From positions 32,952,165 through 33,016,164 of the forward strand of contig CM070639.1 in assembly GCA_036346255.1 (NCBI GenBank): a DNA stretch of 64,000 nucleotides, in the 5' to 3' direction. Under the pieces are notes generated by a model that saw only the letters and a list, made by a program, of their open reading frames with translations, did not search any database and was not told where the DNA came from. Source of the DNA: Ampelocalamus luodianensis (Eukaryota > Streptophyta > Magnoliopsida > Poales > Poaceae). A program made the translations under genes and the position numbers. This document shows, one piece after another, positions 24,231-37,590 of this stretch (the stretch's first letter is position 1; each line of letters opens with the position of its first letter).

Positions 24231-24700
24231 ATTAAGCGAGTATGCTGAAATTAACCAATTCAAGATACATACACTACACCCACCTTATCACATTCGGTTC
24301 CCGTGGTCGGTTTTCTACGCCGATCAAGTGCGCAGGGCGTAAAAATTGAAATACAAAATGTTAACTTTTCAAACAAACTTAATAGTGATAAGTTCGGTGG
24401 GCATCGATGTTATCTTAGGGATGGATTGGTTATCTAAGAATCGGGGAAGATTGATTGTGCCCAGCGGTCTATTTCGGTGACTAGCGAGGACGGCATCCAG
24501 GTAGTCTTTGCACCTTTAGTGGGTAGGTCTCACCTTTACGCTTTAGAGGCGAGTACCTCCCTCAAGATAGAGGAGGTACCGATGGTGAGTGAGTATCTGA
24601 TGTGTTCCCGAGGAACTTCGGGCATACCACGATCGAGAGGTAGAGTTTGTCATTGAACTTGCACCGATGACCGCGCCCATCTCAAAAGGCCGTGTCGGAT
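24231..24700 (+). pseudogene. pro: E5 protease region, C-terminal part
   Basis: The late protease motif VGIDVILGMDWLSKN can be read near 24398-24442, followed by in-frame stops and the pre-RT segment with an EFVIELAP-like stretch near 24645. The active-site D-S/T-G segment expected near 24250-24330 is not recognisable; about 80 bp there look rearranged. Confidence 0.65.
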
Positions 24701-25302
24701 GCCGCCCAATGAGCTAGTGAGTTGAAAGAACAACTTAAGGAGTTGCAAGACAAAGGTTTCATCAGGCCTAGCTCCTGCGCCTTGGGGATGCCGGCTCTCT
24801 TTGTCAGAAGAAAGACAAGAGTCTACGGATGTGTGTTGATTACCGTCCAGTTGAATGAGGTCACCATCAAGAACAAGTATCGCTTCAGCGGATTGATGAC
24901 CTATTTGACCAGCTTAGTGGAGCTCAGGTGTTCTCTAAAATTGACTTGAGGTTAGGCTACCATCAGATTAAAGTTAGAACCGAGGATATTCCGAAGACCG
25001 CCTTCTCTACTCGTTACAGTGCATGCAGTACACAGTCATGTCCTTTGGTTTGACCAATGCTGACTTATTTCATGAACCTCATGAATTCGGTGTTCATGGA
25101 GTATTTGGATCAGTTTGTAGTGGTTTTCATCGATGATATCCTTATCTACTCTAAGTCTGATCTCGAGAACGAGCAACATTTGAGACTTGTGTTAGAAAAA
25201 CTTCGCCACCATCAGCTGTACGCCAAATTCAGCAAATGTGAGTTTTGGCTTGAGAGGTTAGTTTCTTGGGTCATATCCTATCTAAAGCGGTGTCATTGTT
25301 GA
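24701..25302 (+). pseudogene. pol: E5 reverse transcriptase
   Basis: LKEQLKELQDKGFIRPS starts the RT at about 24725, followed by PALFVRRK, NEVTIKNKY, and in another frame FSKIDLRLGYHQIKV and SFGLTNA. The catalytic box VVFIDDILIYSK is intact at about 25117-25152. At least three one-base shifts break the frame. The box order and sequence place it in the chromovirus group with E4 and H. Confidence 0.88.
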
Positions 25303-25311
25303 TCCTAGTAA

Positions 25312-25893
25312 GTGCGAGATGTCCTTGAGTGGAAGCAACCCAAGAGCGTCACTGACATTCGCAGTTTTCTTGGACTTGCGGGATACTACCGTAGGTTCAT
25401 CAAGAATTTCTCAAAAATTGCAAAGCCTATGACCCAACTTTTGAAGAAAGAAAAGAAATTCGAGTGGACAGCAGAATGCGAGCAAAGCTTCCAAACCCTA
25501 AAAGAATGCCTGACAGAAGCTCCCGTACTTGTTCTGCCAGACATCCATAAGAGCTTTGATATCTACTGTGATGCATCTCGCCATGGGCTCGGTTGTGTGC
25601 TTGTGCAAGACGGCTGAGTGGTGGCCTACGCATCGAGGCAATTGAGGCCCCATGAGGCAAATTATCCCACACACGACCTAGAGCTCGCGACTGTAGTTCA
25701 TGCCTTGAAGATTTGGCGACATTACCTCATTGGTAATCGTTGCGAGATCTACACCGACCATAAAAGCCTTAAATATATTTTCACCCAAGCCGACCTGAAC
25801 TTGAGACAAAGAAGATGGCTTGAGTTGATTAAAGATTACGATATGGGACTCTATTACCATCGGGGAAGGCTAATGTCGTGGCCGGCGCCTTGA
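25312..25893 (+). pseudogene. pol: E5 RNase H
   Basis: SFLGLAGYYRRFIKNFS (connection) leads to FDIYCDASRHGLGCVL, the acidic DLELA, and YTDHKSLKYIFTQ. A TGA at 25616-25618 stands where Arg or Lys is usual, after VQDG. The final VADALS block is shifted (near 25880). Confidence 0.88.
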
Positions 25894-26910
25894 GCGAGAA
25901 AATCTCAATGCAAGCTGTTAAGTCGGTAACTCTTTTTTCTGTAGGCTTATGTGCTGCATTGCAAGACTTACACCTGGAGATAGTTGAAGAAGGTTCGCTC
26001 GCAGCCCTCAGTGTGACTTGCACACTTGAGGACCAGATTAGAGAAGCCCAGAAAACTGATGCGGAAGTGGCTCAAATTTTAAAACTAATGAAACAAGGCA
26101 AGGCTAAATGTTTTAAGCAAGATGCACAAGGTACTCTATGGTTTGGAAACCGTTTGGTGGTACCATTTGATCGCCACTTGAGAGAATTGATTCTCAAGGA
26201 GGCTCATAACTCAAAATTCTCTATCCACCCCGGGAGTACGAAAATGTATCAAGATTTGAAAAAGAAACTGTGGTGGAGCCGAATGAAGCGGCACGTTGCA
26301 CAGTATGTGGCCGAGTGCGATCTATGTCAAAGAGTTAAGGCTGAGCATTTGAAGCCAGCTGGCACTCTAGATCCCCTGCCCATTCCCCAGTGGAAATGGG
26401 AAGAAGTTGGCATGGATTTTATCACCGGCCTTCCTAGAACTAAAATTGGATTTGATTCTATATGGGTGATTGTGGATCGTTTAACCAAGGTTGCCCATTT
26501 TATTCCTGTCAAGACCACTTACACTGGGGCCAAACTAGCAGAACTTTATATTTCCAGAATTGTTTGTCTCCATGGTGTACCCAAAGTGATTGTTTCAGAC
26601 AGAGGTCCCCAATTCACCTCTCATTTCTGGAACTGCTTGCATCAAGCAATGGGAACCAACCTATCCTTTAGCTCCGCTTACCACCCGCATAAGCAGATGG
26701 AGCAGTCGAGAGGGTAAACCAAGTTTTGGAAGATCTTCTCCGGGCTTGCGTACTGTCCTACAGCGATAGTTGGGAAAAATGTTTACCGTTTGCGGAGTTC
26801 TCCTACAACAACAGCTTCCAATCGAGCATTCAAATGTCACCCTTCGAAGCATTGTATGGGAGAGCTTGTAGAACGCCTTTGAACTGGTCGAAGCGGTGAG
26901 AGGCCATTCT
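25878..26910 (+). pseudogene. pol: E5 integrase, nearly complete
   Basis: A 279-residue open block (25878-26717) carries the zinc-binding HNSKFSIHP and CDLCQ, the first Asp in GMDFITGLP, and the second Asp in VSDRGPQFTS. A frameshift near 26690 hits the segment that should carry the catalytic Glu. RACVLSYSDSWEKCLPFAEF and SYNNSF continue in another frame to about 26900. This is the longest intact pol block in the window. Confidence 0.9.
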
Positions 26911-26921
26911 ATGGCCCGACC

Positions 26922-27455
26922 TTGGTGGAAGATGCTGAAGAACAAGTTCGTGTCATTCGTGAACGACTTAGGACGGCTCAATCACGTCAGAAGTCTTATG
27001 CCGATCGTCGTCGTCGCGAGTTAAGTTTCGAAGTGGACAATCATGTTTATCTTAAGGTCTCTCCTATGAAAGGAGTTCGCCGTTTCCAAATCAAAGGTAA
27101 ATTAGCACCTCGCTATATTGGACCTTTCCGTATCCTAGCTAACTTGGGATCGGTGGCATACCAGCTGGAGTTGCCACCATCACTCTCAAACGTGCATAAC
27201 GTCTTCCATGTCTCCCAACTCAAGAAATGTCTTCGAGTCCCAACGGAAGCAACCGAGTTGGATAAACTCGACTTGCAACCCGATCTATCCTATCGAGAGA
27301 GCCCGATTCGTATCCTTGAGGAAACCGAGCGTAAGACTAGGAATCGTGACCTCAAGTTCGTCAAGGTCCAATGGAGCAACCACACGGAAGATGAAGCGAC
27401 TTGGGAACGTGAAGACCGGATGCGAGAAGCATATCCAGAACTCTTCTCTATGTGA
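26922..27455 (+). pseudogene. pol: E5 GPY/F module and chromodomain-like tail
   Basis: The block encodes the integrase C-terminal module (KLAPRYIGPFRILANLG, VHNVFHVSQLKKC) and a chromodomain-like end (SPIRILEETER, KFVKVQWSNHTEDEATWERE, YPELFSM), ending at TGA 27453. The tail is intact here and matches the Tekay/Del-type pattern, in which it is thought to read heterochromatin marks. Only the preceding frame break separates it from integrase. Confidence 0.87.
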
Positions 27456-27625
27456 AGTGCCTTCGTATCAAGAAAGGAAAGGTAAAACATATTAATGTAA
27501 ATTATAACCTGTCAACACTATCTTTGAAAGACATCAAGACAACATGAATTATAACCTCCAATGAAAACCTTCTAATTTTTCTCCACCCAGATCTCGGGTC
27601 GAGATCTTTTGTAAGGGGGGAGGTT
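27456..27625 (+). other. E5 3' untranslated end and polypurine tract
   Basis: The segment holds a short palindromic ATCTCGGGTCGAGAT and then GTAAGGGGGGAGGTT directly before the 3' LTR. The same ATCTCGGG(A)CGAGAT plus purine-run arrangement precedes the M 3' LTR on minus (43470-43510). Confidence 0.85.
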
Positions 27626-30600
27626 TGTCACAGCCCCAACTAATTAAATCGGATTAATATGTATTTCACTAACATGCATTGTCAAATTCAAAACTTTTCC
27701 ATAATATATTGTACTTGGAAAATCTAATTTGAGGTGAACATACACATCAAAATTCGCATTCCAATTCAAACCAGTGATAAAAAGTTGTGATCATCATCTG
27801 AAAATAATTTATTTAAATACTACATTAATTATCATGAATTAATATAATTTTTACCAAATTTTTGGGACTAGTTTGAACCTCATTAAAATTCAAACAACAT
27901 TTATAGACATACAACATGTTTGAATTTAAATATCACAAACTATATTATGAACAGTAGGGTTTTATAATTTTTATGGGAACTATATACTCCCAGGAACCCC
28001 CACAAATTATTTGAGGATTTTATGAAATTTATTTCTATTTATAAAGCTCTGGTCAAAGTAGTAACTCTAATTTAATTCTCAGTCAAAACACTAAACCAAA
28101 CCGACCGATACTGTTCCTCGGGCTCGAGTCTAACTCAGTGAAGTGACTCGGTCGAGTCCACTAAGTGCACCGCACGTGAGCCGCCGGATGAAAGATCAAC
28201 GGCCCAGAATTCATACCGCTTCACCAACCGAACCACTTAACTCTTTTGAACCTCAGCCCTTGGATCTAGATCTAGCGGTCCACGGTGGGCCACGTTTCCA
28301 ACCCGCGCAAGCGAGAGACATCGACTGTGGGGCGTCTTTGTCGGCATCGTCGTCTTCCTCCCGTCGTGTGCGCTTTCGGGCATCGGTGCCACGCGGCCGT
28401 GACGCTCTGTGGTGCTCCGTCGGCGCCGTCAATCCGCCGCATCCGTTGGCCACTCCGGAACCACCTCCTCTTCACGCCGCCTCCATTGCCGTCATCGCCC
28501 GGGCATAACACCCCCTCGAAGCCCTTCCTTCTCCCTCACTTCTCCTCGGTTGACAGAGGAGAGGGAAGCTAGTTTGAGCTCATCTCTCTGGTAAGCTTCC
28601 CACCTCCGGTACCCTCGGCTCCTCCTTTGCATGCCTTATCCATTTTGCTAATGCGAGCTCTCTCGTTGCTTGTAGTTCTTGTTCCCACATCGTGCTCTCG
28701 GCGGCTCTAGGCGCGCACCGCGGACATCTTCAAGCTTTCTTCGTTGTCAAGAGGTATTATCCTCCAACCACGCGTCACCTTGTATGCTTTAGCTCATCGG
28801 TTAAAACCCCTCACCTTGTTTCAAACAATGCACGCGGGCTTAGTGCAATTTGAAGATTTGATCTTTTCGGCTATATACGAACCCTTCATCTCCTACCTTG
28901 TTCAGGTAAGCTCCTCTTGATTCCTTGCTCCTAGAGTATCCTCTGTGGATCTTTGAGCTATACCTAGCTCTAAGTTACCTCCTTTTGGCAGGCATCTTCT
29001 CCACGTGAAGCCGTGTCGTCATATCGTCTTCTCCGGCACCGACAAGCCTCCACCGACTTCGGCTTCCTCAAGCCCTCTCCTAGCTTCAGGTAGCTCCTAG
29101 TTAGTCTCTAGGATCTCAGGCGCTTGCTTGTTTGTCGCTCCGGAGCTTCTTTTTGCTGCTTACACTTTGTCGTGACATCGCCGCCGCTCAACTCCGGCTA
29201 GCCGTCGGTACGGGCCGGCTTAGCCGTCGAGCGCAGCACTATTGTGCACCTAAGCATACTCTTGGTTCACGCCGCCGTGGCCGGAATCGCCGGCAAGCCG
29301 TCGGTGAAAGCGTGCGAGGATGAAATCCGTTGTCGTCGCCATCGCCGTCAGCGTAGCAAATGATTACGAGTTAATGGCAATCATTAGTAATTAAGCGTTG
29401 TCTTAAACCTCCTTACTCGATCGCTTACATGCGGGCCCCACCCACAGAAAACAACACGTTTAGTAAAACGTTGGAGCCACTGACGTGTGGGCCCAAAATT
29501 TAAACACGTGCGATGTCTTGGCGCCTTTCCTTACACTTGGATCGTTGTGGACCGTCCGATCGACATCGGCGATCCAGTTGGTGGCTTCCGAATTTCCGAT
29601 TACGCTACGATCATGGGCGTCAAATCGGAATCTCGATCCGATTCGTTGAGACATTCGGACCGTCCTATTGCACCGATCGTGGACCGTTGGATCTTGATCC
29701 AGCGGCTCGCGATCTAGCTACGAGTTGTGCGTGTGTGCGCCTCGCCATGGGCCGCTGACGAGCGGGCCCGCTGGTCCAGTGACTGCGGCTAGCGCTGCAC
29801 TCGGTGAGAAAAGTTGCAAATGTCTGTAAAATCCGAAAACCCTTTTCTTACACACTGAAAAATATGTATAACTTCTAAAATGCATAACTAAATCATTTCA
29901 ACTCCAAATTGCCTGAAACCACTTCTGGAAATTTACATTCTTAATGTACTTCCTATCAAAATTATTTTCATGCATGTCTCTGTGGCCGAGGGCTTTAATT
30001 GGAAATTTATTCATTAAAATCATTATCTCTACAATAGGAAAATGGACTGAAATCTTTAAAAATGCATAACTAATTATTGGAACCTCCAAAAATAGTGAGA
30101 CCACTTTTAATAATTTTCATTTTTAGTGAACTTAATTCTAAAAATGGTCTCCATGTTACCTCTGTCACAGAAACTATTTTGGGAGAATATACTCCTTAAC
30201 TCCATTATTCTTATACTATAAAAGGCTGATAACTTTGAAAATCAATAACTAAATCATAAAAACTCCAAAAAGGACAAACTCAACTGTTTTTAACTTATAA
30301 TAATATTGCCTAATTATCTATGCGATCCATGTACTCGCCACTGTTCTACAAAATTTCACTTCATAATTAAATTACATAATGACGGCTTATTGAAATCTGA
30401 AATTCAAACCATTATAACTTTCACATGCTAAATCAAAATGAAATAATTCTTTCACCAAAAATCCTTTAAAATCATGACCTAACTACTGTAGAAAAATCAT
30501 GCATTTTTGAGCATTTTGGTTTTTGAGTTGTTTTCTCGGTATTTATTTGATGTTATAATTATATAGATCCCGAGCATATTGACATCGACACTTACGCTAC

Positions 30601-33600
30601 TGAGAGCGAGCAGCTACTGTACCAGCAAGGCAAGCATCATTTGGACTTTCTTTTGCATCATATTTGATCCCAGTTTTGGTTAAGTTAGTGCAATGATAAT
30701 TGCTTGCATGCTATTTTGATTATGTCAATATTTTTGTGATGCGTAGTTTAGATATGTCCTATGCTTGAGGTTAATCTTAAATTATGCCAACTCCTATATG
30801 CTTAAGATAGGATGTGTGAATTATGTGTTATGGAATTGCTTAGCCATGCAAGTCTAGATACGGTAGTTCGATCGTCGGGAATAACCCGGCGGTTTTGGGA
30901 TACACACAACTCTTGCTTTATGTTTTTACTTCATGTGAGGACCCGGAATATTTAACTAGTAACACTTAACCTCCAAATGGTTCTAGCATTACTAATTAAA
31001 CATTCTAAGCCTCGATGGGCATATGTTTCCCAGAATTGCAACATATGCACATCATCACAAAATTACACATCATTTCCATACAACATACATCACTAAGTTC
31101 AACAACGACATACATAAAGTAAAGTTATTACAAAAGAGAGAGCCGACCGGCCAAATAGAACAATATACAAGAATGACAGCGGAAGCAAAAGCGCCATAAG
31201 ATGGCTAGAACAAAAGTCGACCGGTTAGCCATACACCCACAAGGCAACCGGCCGCCGCATAAGCTAGTCGCCCATAAGCTACCACAACACACTCGCAAAA
31301 GTGAGGCCCTCGGGCTCACCTTCTTCCTCTGCAATGAACAATTAAGCATAGCATCCAGTACAAAGATTGTCTTTGTACCCGCAAGATCAGCGTGTGGAAT
31401 AGCGGACCTATTCATAAACTACATGCAAGCTTATTTAGGTGGAGGTTGTATGTCTCATTTGCATGAAGCCAACTTTATTTGCAATAATGTAATATATTTC
31501 AAAAGCAAGTTTGCAAATCTGTTTTGTTATCAAAGTGACAGTAAGTAAAGGTACATACAAGTAACCACACAGGCGACTATCCCAATAGCCACCACAACAT
31601 AGCACGAATCACGATTCGTACCACCCATCAAGTTTTAATTTAAAAGGTTGTAGTCTAACTCTTGAAAGACCTTGGCAAGCGTGTCCATAACTTAGGGCGA
31701 GGCTATTCGAATAGTTTTAACCTGCGGGGGTGTACCAATGTACCCACACTTGGACCGCCTTCAAGCCACAAGCACACTAGAAGGTATGCGGCACGGCTAA
31801 GTCCTCTGAGACATTTCCAATCTTGTGTATTAACTACGAGCCGCTCATATGGATAGAAACCCATATGCTTACATTGCAAGCCGAAAGACAACAAATCCCA
31901 TCACGGGTGAAGTCTTTCGGACACTACAATGCTCCCAACACCATCCCTCCTGCGACTCCCTGCGACCCGGAGCCAATACACGCCAAAGTACTAAGTCAAG
32001 AGAGGTCCCATACCCTCTAGTGTGGTTAGCACGCTAAAATGCTTGGTTTAGTGTAACAAGATGTTCGGTCCTTGTTGACCCGGACACCATTTCAGTCACA
32101 CCCAAAATTCACACCATCATACCATTGTGCCCAAGTCTAAATCATTTTGTTTTCAGTTTTAGTTTTCATAAGTAGACATGGCACAAGGTGAAAATCATAA
32201 TCATAATAAGTTTTAAGTGATCAAGGTTATCGACAAGTCGATAACCGCCCATTTCTACCGAAACTAAGCATGGCTAAGCAATTAATTCGCAACTACTAAG
32301 TGACAAAAGCCCATCCATGAACTCTAAATCACAGCGAGTAACCTAGGCTCATGGTAGTAGAGGATAATCATTTGCTAAGGAATGCATCTACTAGGCCAAC
32401 TATTAACACAAAGTAGCAATGCATACATAGAATTTGTAATCAACATAAATACTTAAAATACTGGGATTAACATGATCAAACTGCTTGCCTTCTTGCTGTT
32501 GCTCAAGCTGTTGTGGAGGGTCGCTCTCGGGATTACCGCAAATGTCGAATCCTAAGCGCAAAGGCAAAAAGAACCAAGAACAACCAATAAGACTAGCAAC
32601 ACTTAACAAAAGAGCAAGCAAAAATTATCCAAATGCGACAAAATTTACACATAAGGCAGAATATGAATATCCCTAGACATAGAAACTGGAAAAACCTAAT
32701 TTGGATTTGTGGTGCAAAAGATATTACCTAAAAACCCATTTTCGGCCATAATTAGCACTGTAGCAAAAACATTTTCTATAAAGATTTTGAAGCTGAAATT
32801 TTTATGGTAGCTACCTATTGGTATAGAGGTAATCCATATAAAATTTCAGGTCATTTGGAGTTAAAATGATTTAGTTATGATTTTTCTAAGATGCAAAACT
32901 AGCATATTGCACTTTCCAGAAATATAAACATGTGCAAAACCTATTTCACATTATAGAATGATAACAGAGGATTTCCTAACATCAAATTTCTATTTTTAGG
33001 ATTTACAGGAATTCTTGGTGTCTATTACATCATTAATTGAATTTTTAAGTCTTGCTAATAAGGTTAAATCTACTAACATATTTTTAGTGTGATTTAGGCC
33101 TTCCACCATTTTTAGATTAAAGTTTAGTTAATAACAAATTTATCAAAGTTAAAATCATACAATTATCGGATATACGAGAAAAGATATGCATTTTCCAAGT
33201 TTTAATACAATTACGGAATATATAAAATTAGTAGAAAACAAGCTATTCTTAACTAAACAATTTCACGCATGGAACATGCTTAAATCCATTTTATAATAAA
33301 CTAAAGGGACAACATAATTTATTACCGTTGGAAGTATCTAAAAGCGATTAAAATGAATTAGTTATGAGTTTCTAAAGTTTTATATCATTTTCAGTTGTTA
33401 AACAAATACTTACCAAATCTGAGAACCACCCAATTAAAAGGAAACGCGTGGGCGCTCGGCAACCCTTGATCTAATATCCACGACTCACGCCGCAAAGCAG
33501 CGCCGCGCGCCAAACCTAATAAGCCCACCGTTGGATCACGATCCGACGGCTCACGAAGGTGTATGCATCCGGACGGTGCGGTTGCTTGGGCCAATCGGTA

Positions 33601-36600
33601 GTAGATCTGGCGATGGGCGGTCCGAGCGCACCAACGGTCGGAAGGTTCGATTGCACACACGATCTCGGCCGTTGATCTCAAGATCGGCGGTCGAGAATGA
33701 TCAAGGCATCCGGAGGTCGAATGCACTCACGATCAAGGCCGCAGATCTAAAAGCGAGCGGTAGATATTGAGCGCGGTTCAAAGAAGATCTCGACACGTGG
33801 GACGCATGTCGGTGACCTCGGTCATGACCGCAGCGTTTTAACCACGTGCACGGTGCGGGCCCACTTGTCGGCGAGAGTGGCGGTTAGGGCGGGATTAATG
33901 CTTCTAATGATTACCATTAATTAAACACTAACGACTCGAGATTTGATCTTAACTCCTCGGCCCACAAGTCGCGACCGGAGGAGATTTCGACAACGATTAA
34001 ATGCCGGCACATTCAATTAACCAATGATTAATCTTAATGATGTCGAAGCGATGCGAGATTGAACGAGAGTGATTAAAGGATGTTGGGCCCCCGGTGGTGG
34101 CTCAACAATAATGATTAAGACACAATTAACAACTAATGATTAACAATTAATGTGTCCTAATTAGGTGACGCAGCGGAGCTGCATGCGGCAAAACCGAGTG
34201 GTTTCAACGGCAAATCGCGGCGACAACGGCGCGGCGCCGAACAAGACCCAAAATGGATTCGCAATAACGATGCGAACCTAATGGTAGCATTCTCGCCGTG
34301 GCGAGGACTAGAACGCCGGCTGGCGGAAAAACAAAAATGGGAGCTTCTCGCTAAACATGAAAACGCGATGAGCTCCATCTGCGAGCCTATGGTGCGGGTG
34401 CGAGCTTCTAAGGACTAATAAGAAGCTACCTTAGTGACAAGAAGCTTGAAGGCGGTAGGAGATGCTTGATCACGGTGAAAGCTCGCCGGACACGAAGAAG
34501 AAAGGTTGAAAACGACACCCTGAGCCAAATGAGTGATACCAAAGCATCAAAATAGCTTCATAATGATTCACAGAAGCTACATGAGCAAGCAATTGGAAAA
34601 TGGAGCACTCACGGTGAGGAAGAAGATGACCAAATTAGGCGAATTTGAACAAACCCCAAATTAGACAATTCCTGAGAATCAAATCCAAAATCAAGTGAGG
34701 GGAAATGTTCAAGGAAGTAAATAGATAAGGTTAGGACAAAGAAACGTGAAGGAGGACCACTGGAACACCAAAAACACCAATGGAGCTTCACGGGTCAACA
34801 ATGGCGGTTTGCCATTTTTGAGGTGTTAAGCTCCAATATTGAGAATGGGGCTTGGTGGTGGTCTAAAGACATACCAGGAGGCATTGAGTGTGCTTATAAG
34901 GCCAAGAAAGTGTTAGGGTTTGCACCACACTTCTTTCGGGCGGCAAAACACAAAGCACCACGCACGGCCGACAAGGAAAAGAGGTGTAGACGTGCATTAG
35001 GGCATGGCCTAGCTCAATGTACCGCCCATACCCTTAAACGTCGGCTAGGGTGGCTTTAGGGAGCAAGAAATGACACGCCATTACTCCCCTACGGTGCTCG
35101 CGCGGCGGAGGTAGAAGGCGACCATCGAAAAAGTTCGGTGGCCTTGCGGCCGTTGGATGAGACCCGAGCGGTGAGATAGCGCCACGCCTACGGGCTTTAA
35201 AACACAGCGAGATATTGCGAACCCTACGATTAGAAATGAGCGGCTCAGATAGCTCCACGTTGCAAACTCAAATTACAACGAAAGTGCGCGGCGTTGGATC
35301 TTAATCCAACGGCTCGATTCAAAAATGCAACGGAGGGTCCGAAAGTTTGGCGCATCTCGATGGTTGGATGGAGATCAACGGTTGACATTGGACTTGCAAC
35401 CGGAAGGTCGAAATGATACACGCGGCGGGCGTGCGATTTAGATCTAACGATTGAGATCCACCGCGTTTTAAAGAGTGGCTCGGTGCATTTAGTTGAGTGG
35501 ACCAAGTCGATCGCCCGAGCCAGTCGACTCGAACCCGAGTAACAGTAAACCCAGTTTGACTTTGAAATAAAACAGAGACTTTGAAAGATTTATTTGAGGT
35601 AGCAAACCAACTCCAAAAATTATGAAATTTTTACGGGAGCTTGCTAACTCAGATATCAACCTTGTGTAAAATTTTCAGAGGTTTTTATATTGTGAATAAA
35701 TCTCCAAAAATTCTGCAAGGCTCTGTTTTAATGTTTGACTAAGAGTCAAACAGGTTTGACTGCCCCTAAAAATATTCAAACAATTTCTAAAAATTGTGAA
35801 ATTTTTCAGAGGGGTCACAGACCATCACAGAGACTTAGGAAAAATATTTCCAGAGGATGATCATAAGATTTGACAAGATTGTTTTTGGAATAGCAAGATT
35901 TGGATCAACAAGACTTGTGACAATGTAATTCCATAATTCCTTGAACAAGAATTGATTGGCACAACAGGAAATACATGATGTAAGAAAAAGTTTTAATTTC
36001 TACTCATTTTCTTACATTTGAAACACAAGCCCAAAATTTGGGATGTTACACTTCAGATCTTTGTAACTGTTTTATGAGTAAAATTTTGTCATTTTTAAAT
36101 GAGATTTGGTCCGGACAAGTGTTGGTTAGTGATGGTGCTTTGTGCACGAGCATTGGGTAAGTGGAAGGACTTGTGCGGACAATTGAGGACCGAACTTTGT
36201 AACGTCGTTAATTCAAGTACACTCGTCTTTGCCACACGCGGGTTGGGAGCCGTATGGTTAAGTAGGGGAGGGTTTTATTGTGTTAAGTCCTTGGTGGTGT
36301 AAGGGCATAGCGGCCGTGAAATCCTATGTTCTTTGAGGAGCCGATGTAATCCTTTATAGTGTGCAAGGAGCACCAATTCTTTTGTATTGATTGCATCGGT
36401 ATTTCCAATATAACTTGTGAGCCCCTAGCAAGTGCTATCGACGCTTGTACTAGGCAAGGAACCATCTCACAAGGGGACTTAGCCCAATAGGGCTTTCTTC
36501 TGAAAATGACTATATCTTGATTTACCCGGCCGGCAAACCATAGGAAGTATGCTATTTTCGGAGGCATCTGGAGGCTTACGGGCTAATCAAGTCGTGTGGG

Positions 36601-37590
36601 TAAAGTAGTACACCCCTGCAGGGTATCAATCTATTCGAATTGCCGTGTCCACGGTTATGGACAACCGCTTGAGTTCGGGAGTTACTATTGTTAGACTTTT
36701 AATTAAAATTGTGGTTGAACTTGGTATTCGTCATGAACGGGTTGTTCATGTGTTTAGTACATCAAAGTGGGCTGCCACTTTGGTCTTTGTATGATTCAAT
36801 TGTTTATTACTGAAATGCTTTACTACATGTTTTACTTCTACTTCAAACCTGATTTTTAAATGGGCACAGGAAAAACTAGTATGTGTAGGATGTTAATTGT
36901 TGCGTCTCTTTCGCAAAACTAAACCAATATGAGCCATCCTTTGAATGACCCTTATGCATAACTATTTTTATTTGTGTAAGACTTGCAGTACACTTGTACT
37001 CGACCGGATGTTCTTGGCCTTTTCGGTGAGGAAGGTTATGATTATGATGATCTCGCTAGTGTTGACTTGGGTGACACTAATGAGTAGTGTGCTACCATTT
37101 AACTCCCAGTCGGTTGCCGATGGGTGATGGGCATACCACTGCTGGTCTTTTGCTTTGTCTATTTACTTCCGCTGCTACTTGATACTCTACTTTAAATTTG
37201 GCCGGTCGGCCGTTTGTAATAAACTGTAGACCTTAACTATTATGCAGTATGTCTTTTATCCCTTGTTGTATGCGTTGTATGGATGTAATCGACGTTGGAT
37301 GAGGGTATGAGTATATTGGTCATTGATCTTGGGAGCCAATATATGTCACACTCGTTGTTGATGAATTCCCATTTAACTCACCAAGGGTAGTGCTTCGAAT
37401 CGAGGGAGAATCGACAATCATGTAACGCTCGCAAGGGAGCAGCGCGCATGATCGTTGAGGCTCTAGTATTCGGCTAAGCCTCTCACTTGGATAGAGTTAA
37501 ATTGGAATTCATTTACCGGAGACCCGTAATTATGTCCCTAAGACCTTGTCTAATCTCGGTCTTATGGAGATAATTACCGGGGTCCCCACA
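27626..37590 (+). repeat. E5 3' LTR, split by a solo LTR
   Basis: Segments 27626-30933 and 36056-37590 match the 5' LTR. The inserted solo LTR is flanked by CTTCA on both sides. Donor-like sites read CTG/GTAAGC (28591) and CAG/GTAAGC (about 28909), cleaner than in the 5' copy. Differences from the 5' LTR cluster at CAG/CTG/CCG triplets. Confidence 0.95.
30934..36050 (-). mobile_element. Solo LTR of the M family (M', 5117 bp)
   Basis: It begins TGTGAGGACCCGG and ends GGGATGTTACA on plus, like the three M LTRs, and is flanked by CTTCA (30929-30933 and 36051-36055). No internal domain is present, so it is a solo LTR left by recombination. It differs from the M LTRs in several blocks, suggesting a subfamily. 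On minus it keeps AAACCCTAA plus TATA (34921-34893) and a GTGAGT donor-like site (34612-34607). No coding capacity is recognised. Confidence 0.93.

Larger units (their letters stand above)
16899..37590 (+). mobile_element. E5: chromovirus with very long (about 4.84-kb) LTRs
   Basis: The element runs from TGTCACAGCC (16899) to CCCCACA (37590), with TSD CAATT on both sides. 5' LTR 16899-21737, interior 21738-27625, 3' LTR 27626-37590 holding a 5117-bp solo LTR. Without it the 3' LTR is 4843 bp against 4839 bp for the 5' LTR. The interior holds a primer-site relic, an accessory frame, gag, protease, RT, RNase H, integrase and chromodomain on plus, and a polypurine tract. Net length is about 15.6 kb. 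The LTRs are nearly identical, so the insertion is young relative to E4 and H. Confidence 0.95.

Noticed and set aside
33391..33770. Frames of 79-111 residues in M' and the similar ones in the M LTRs (41027, 48150, 54791)
   Set aside because: They follow the palindrome-rich, GC-rich LTR block and change frame between copies.
30934..36050. Treating M' as a complete element
   Set aside because: It has only one LTR-length unit, no primer site or polypurine tract inside, and a perfect TSD directly at its ends, so it is a solo LTR.
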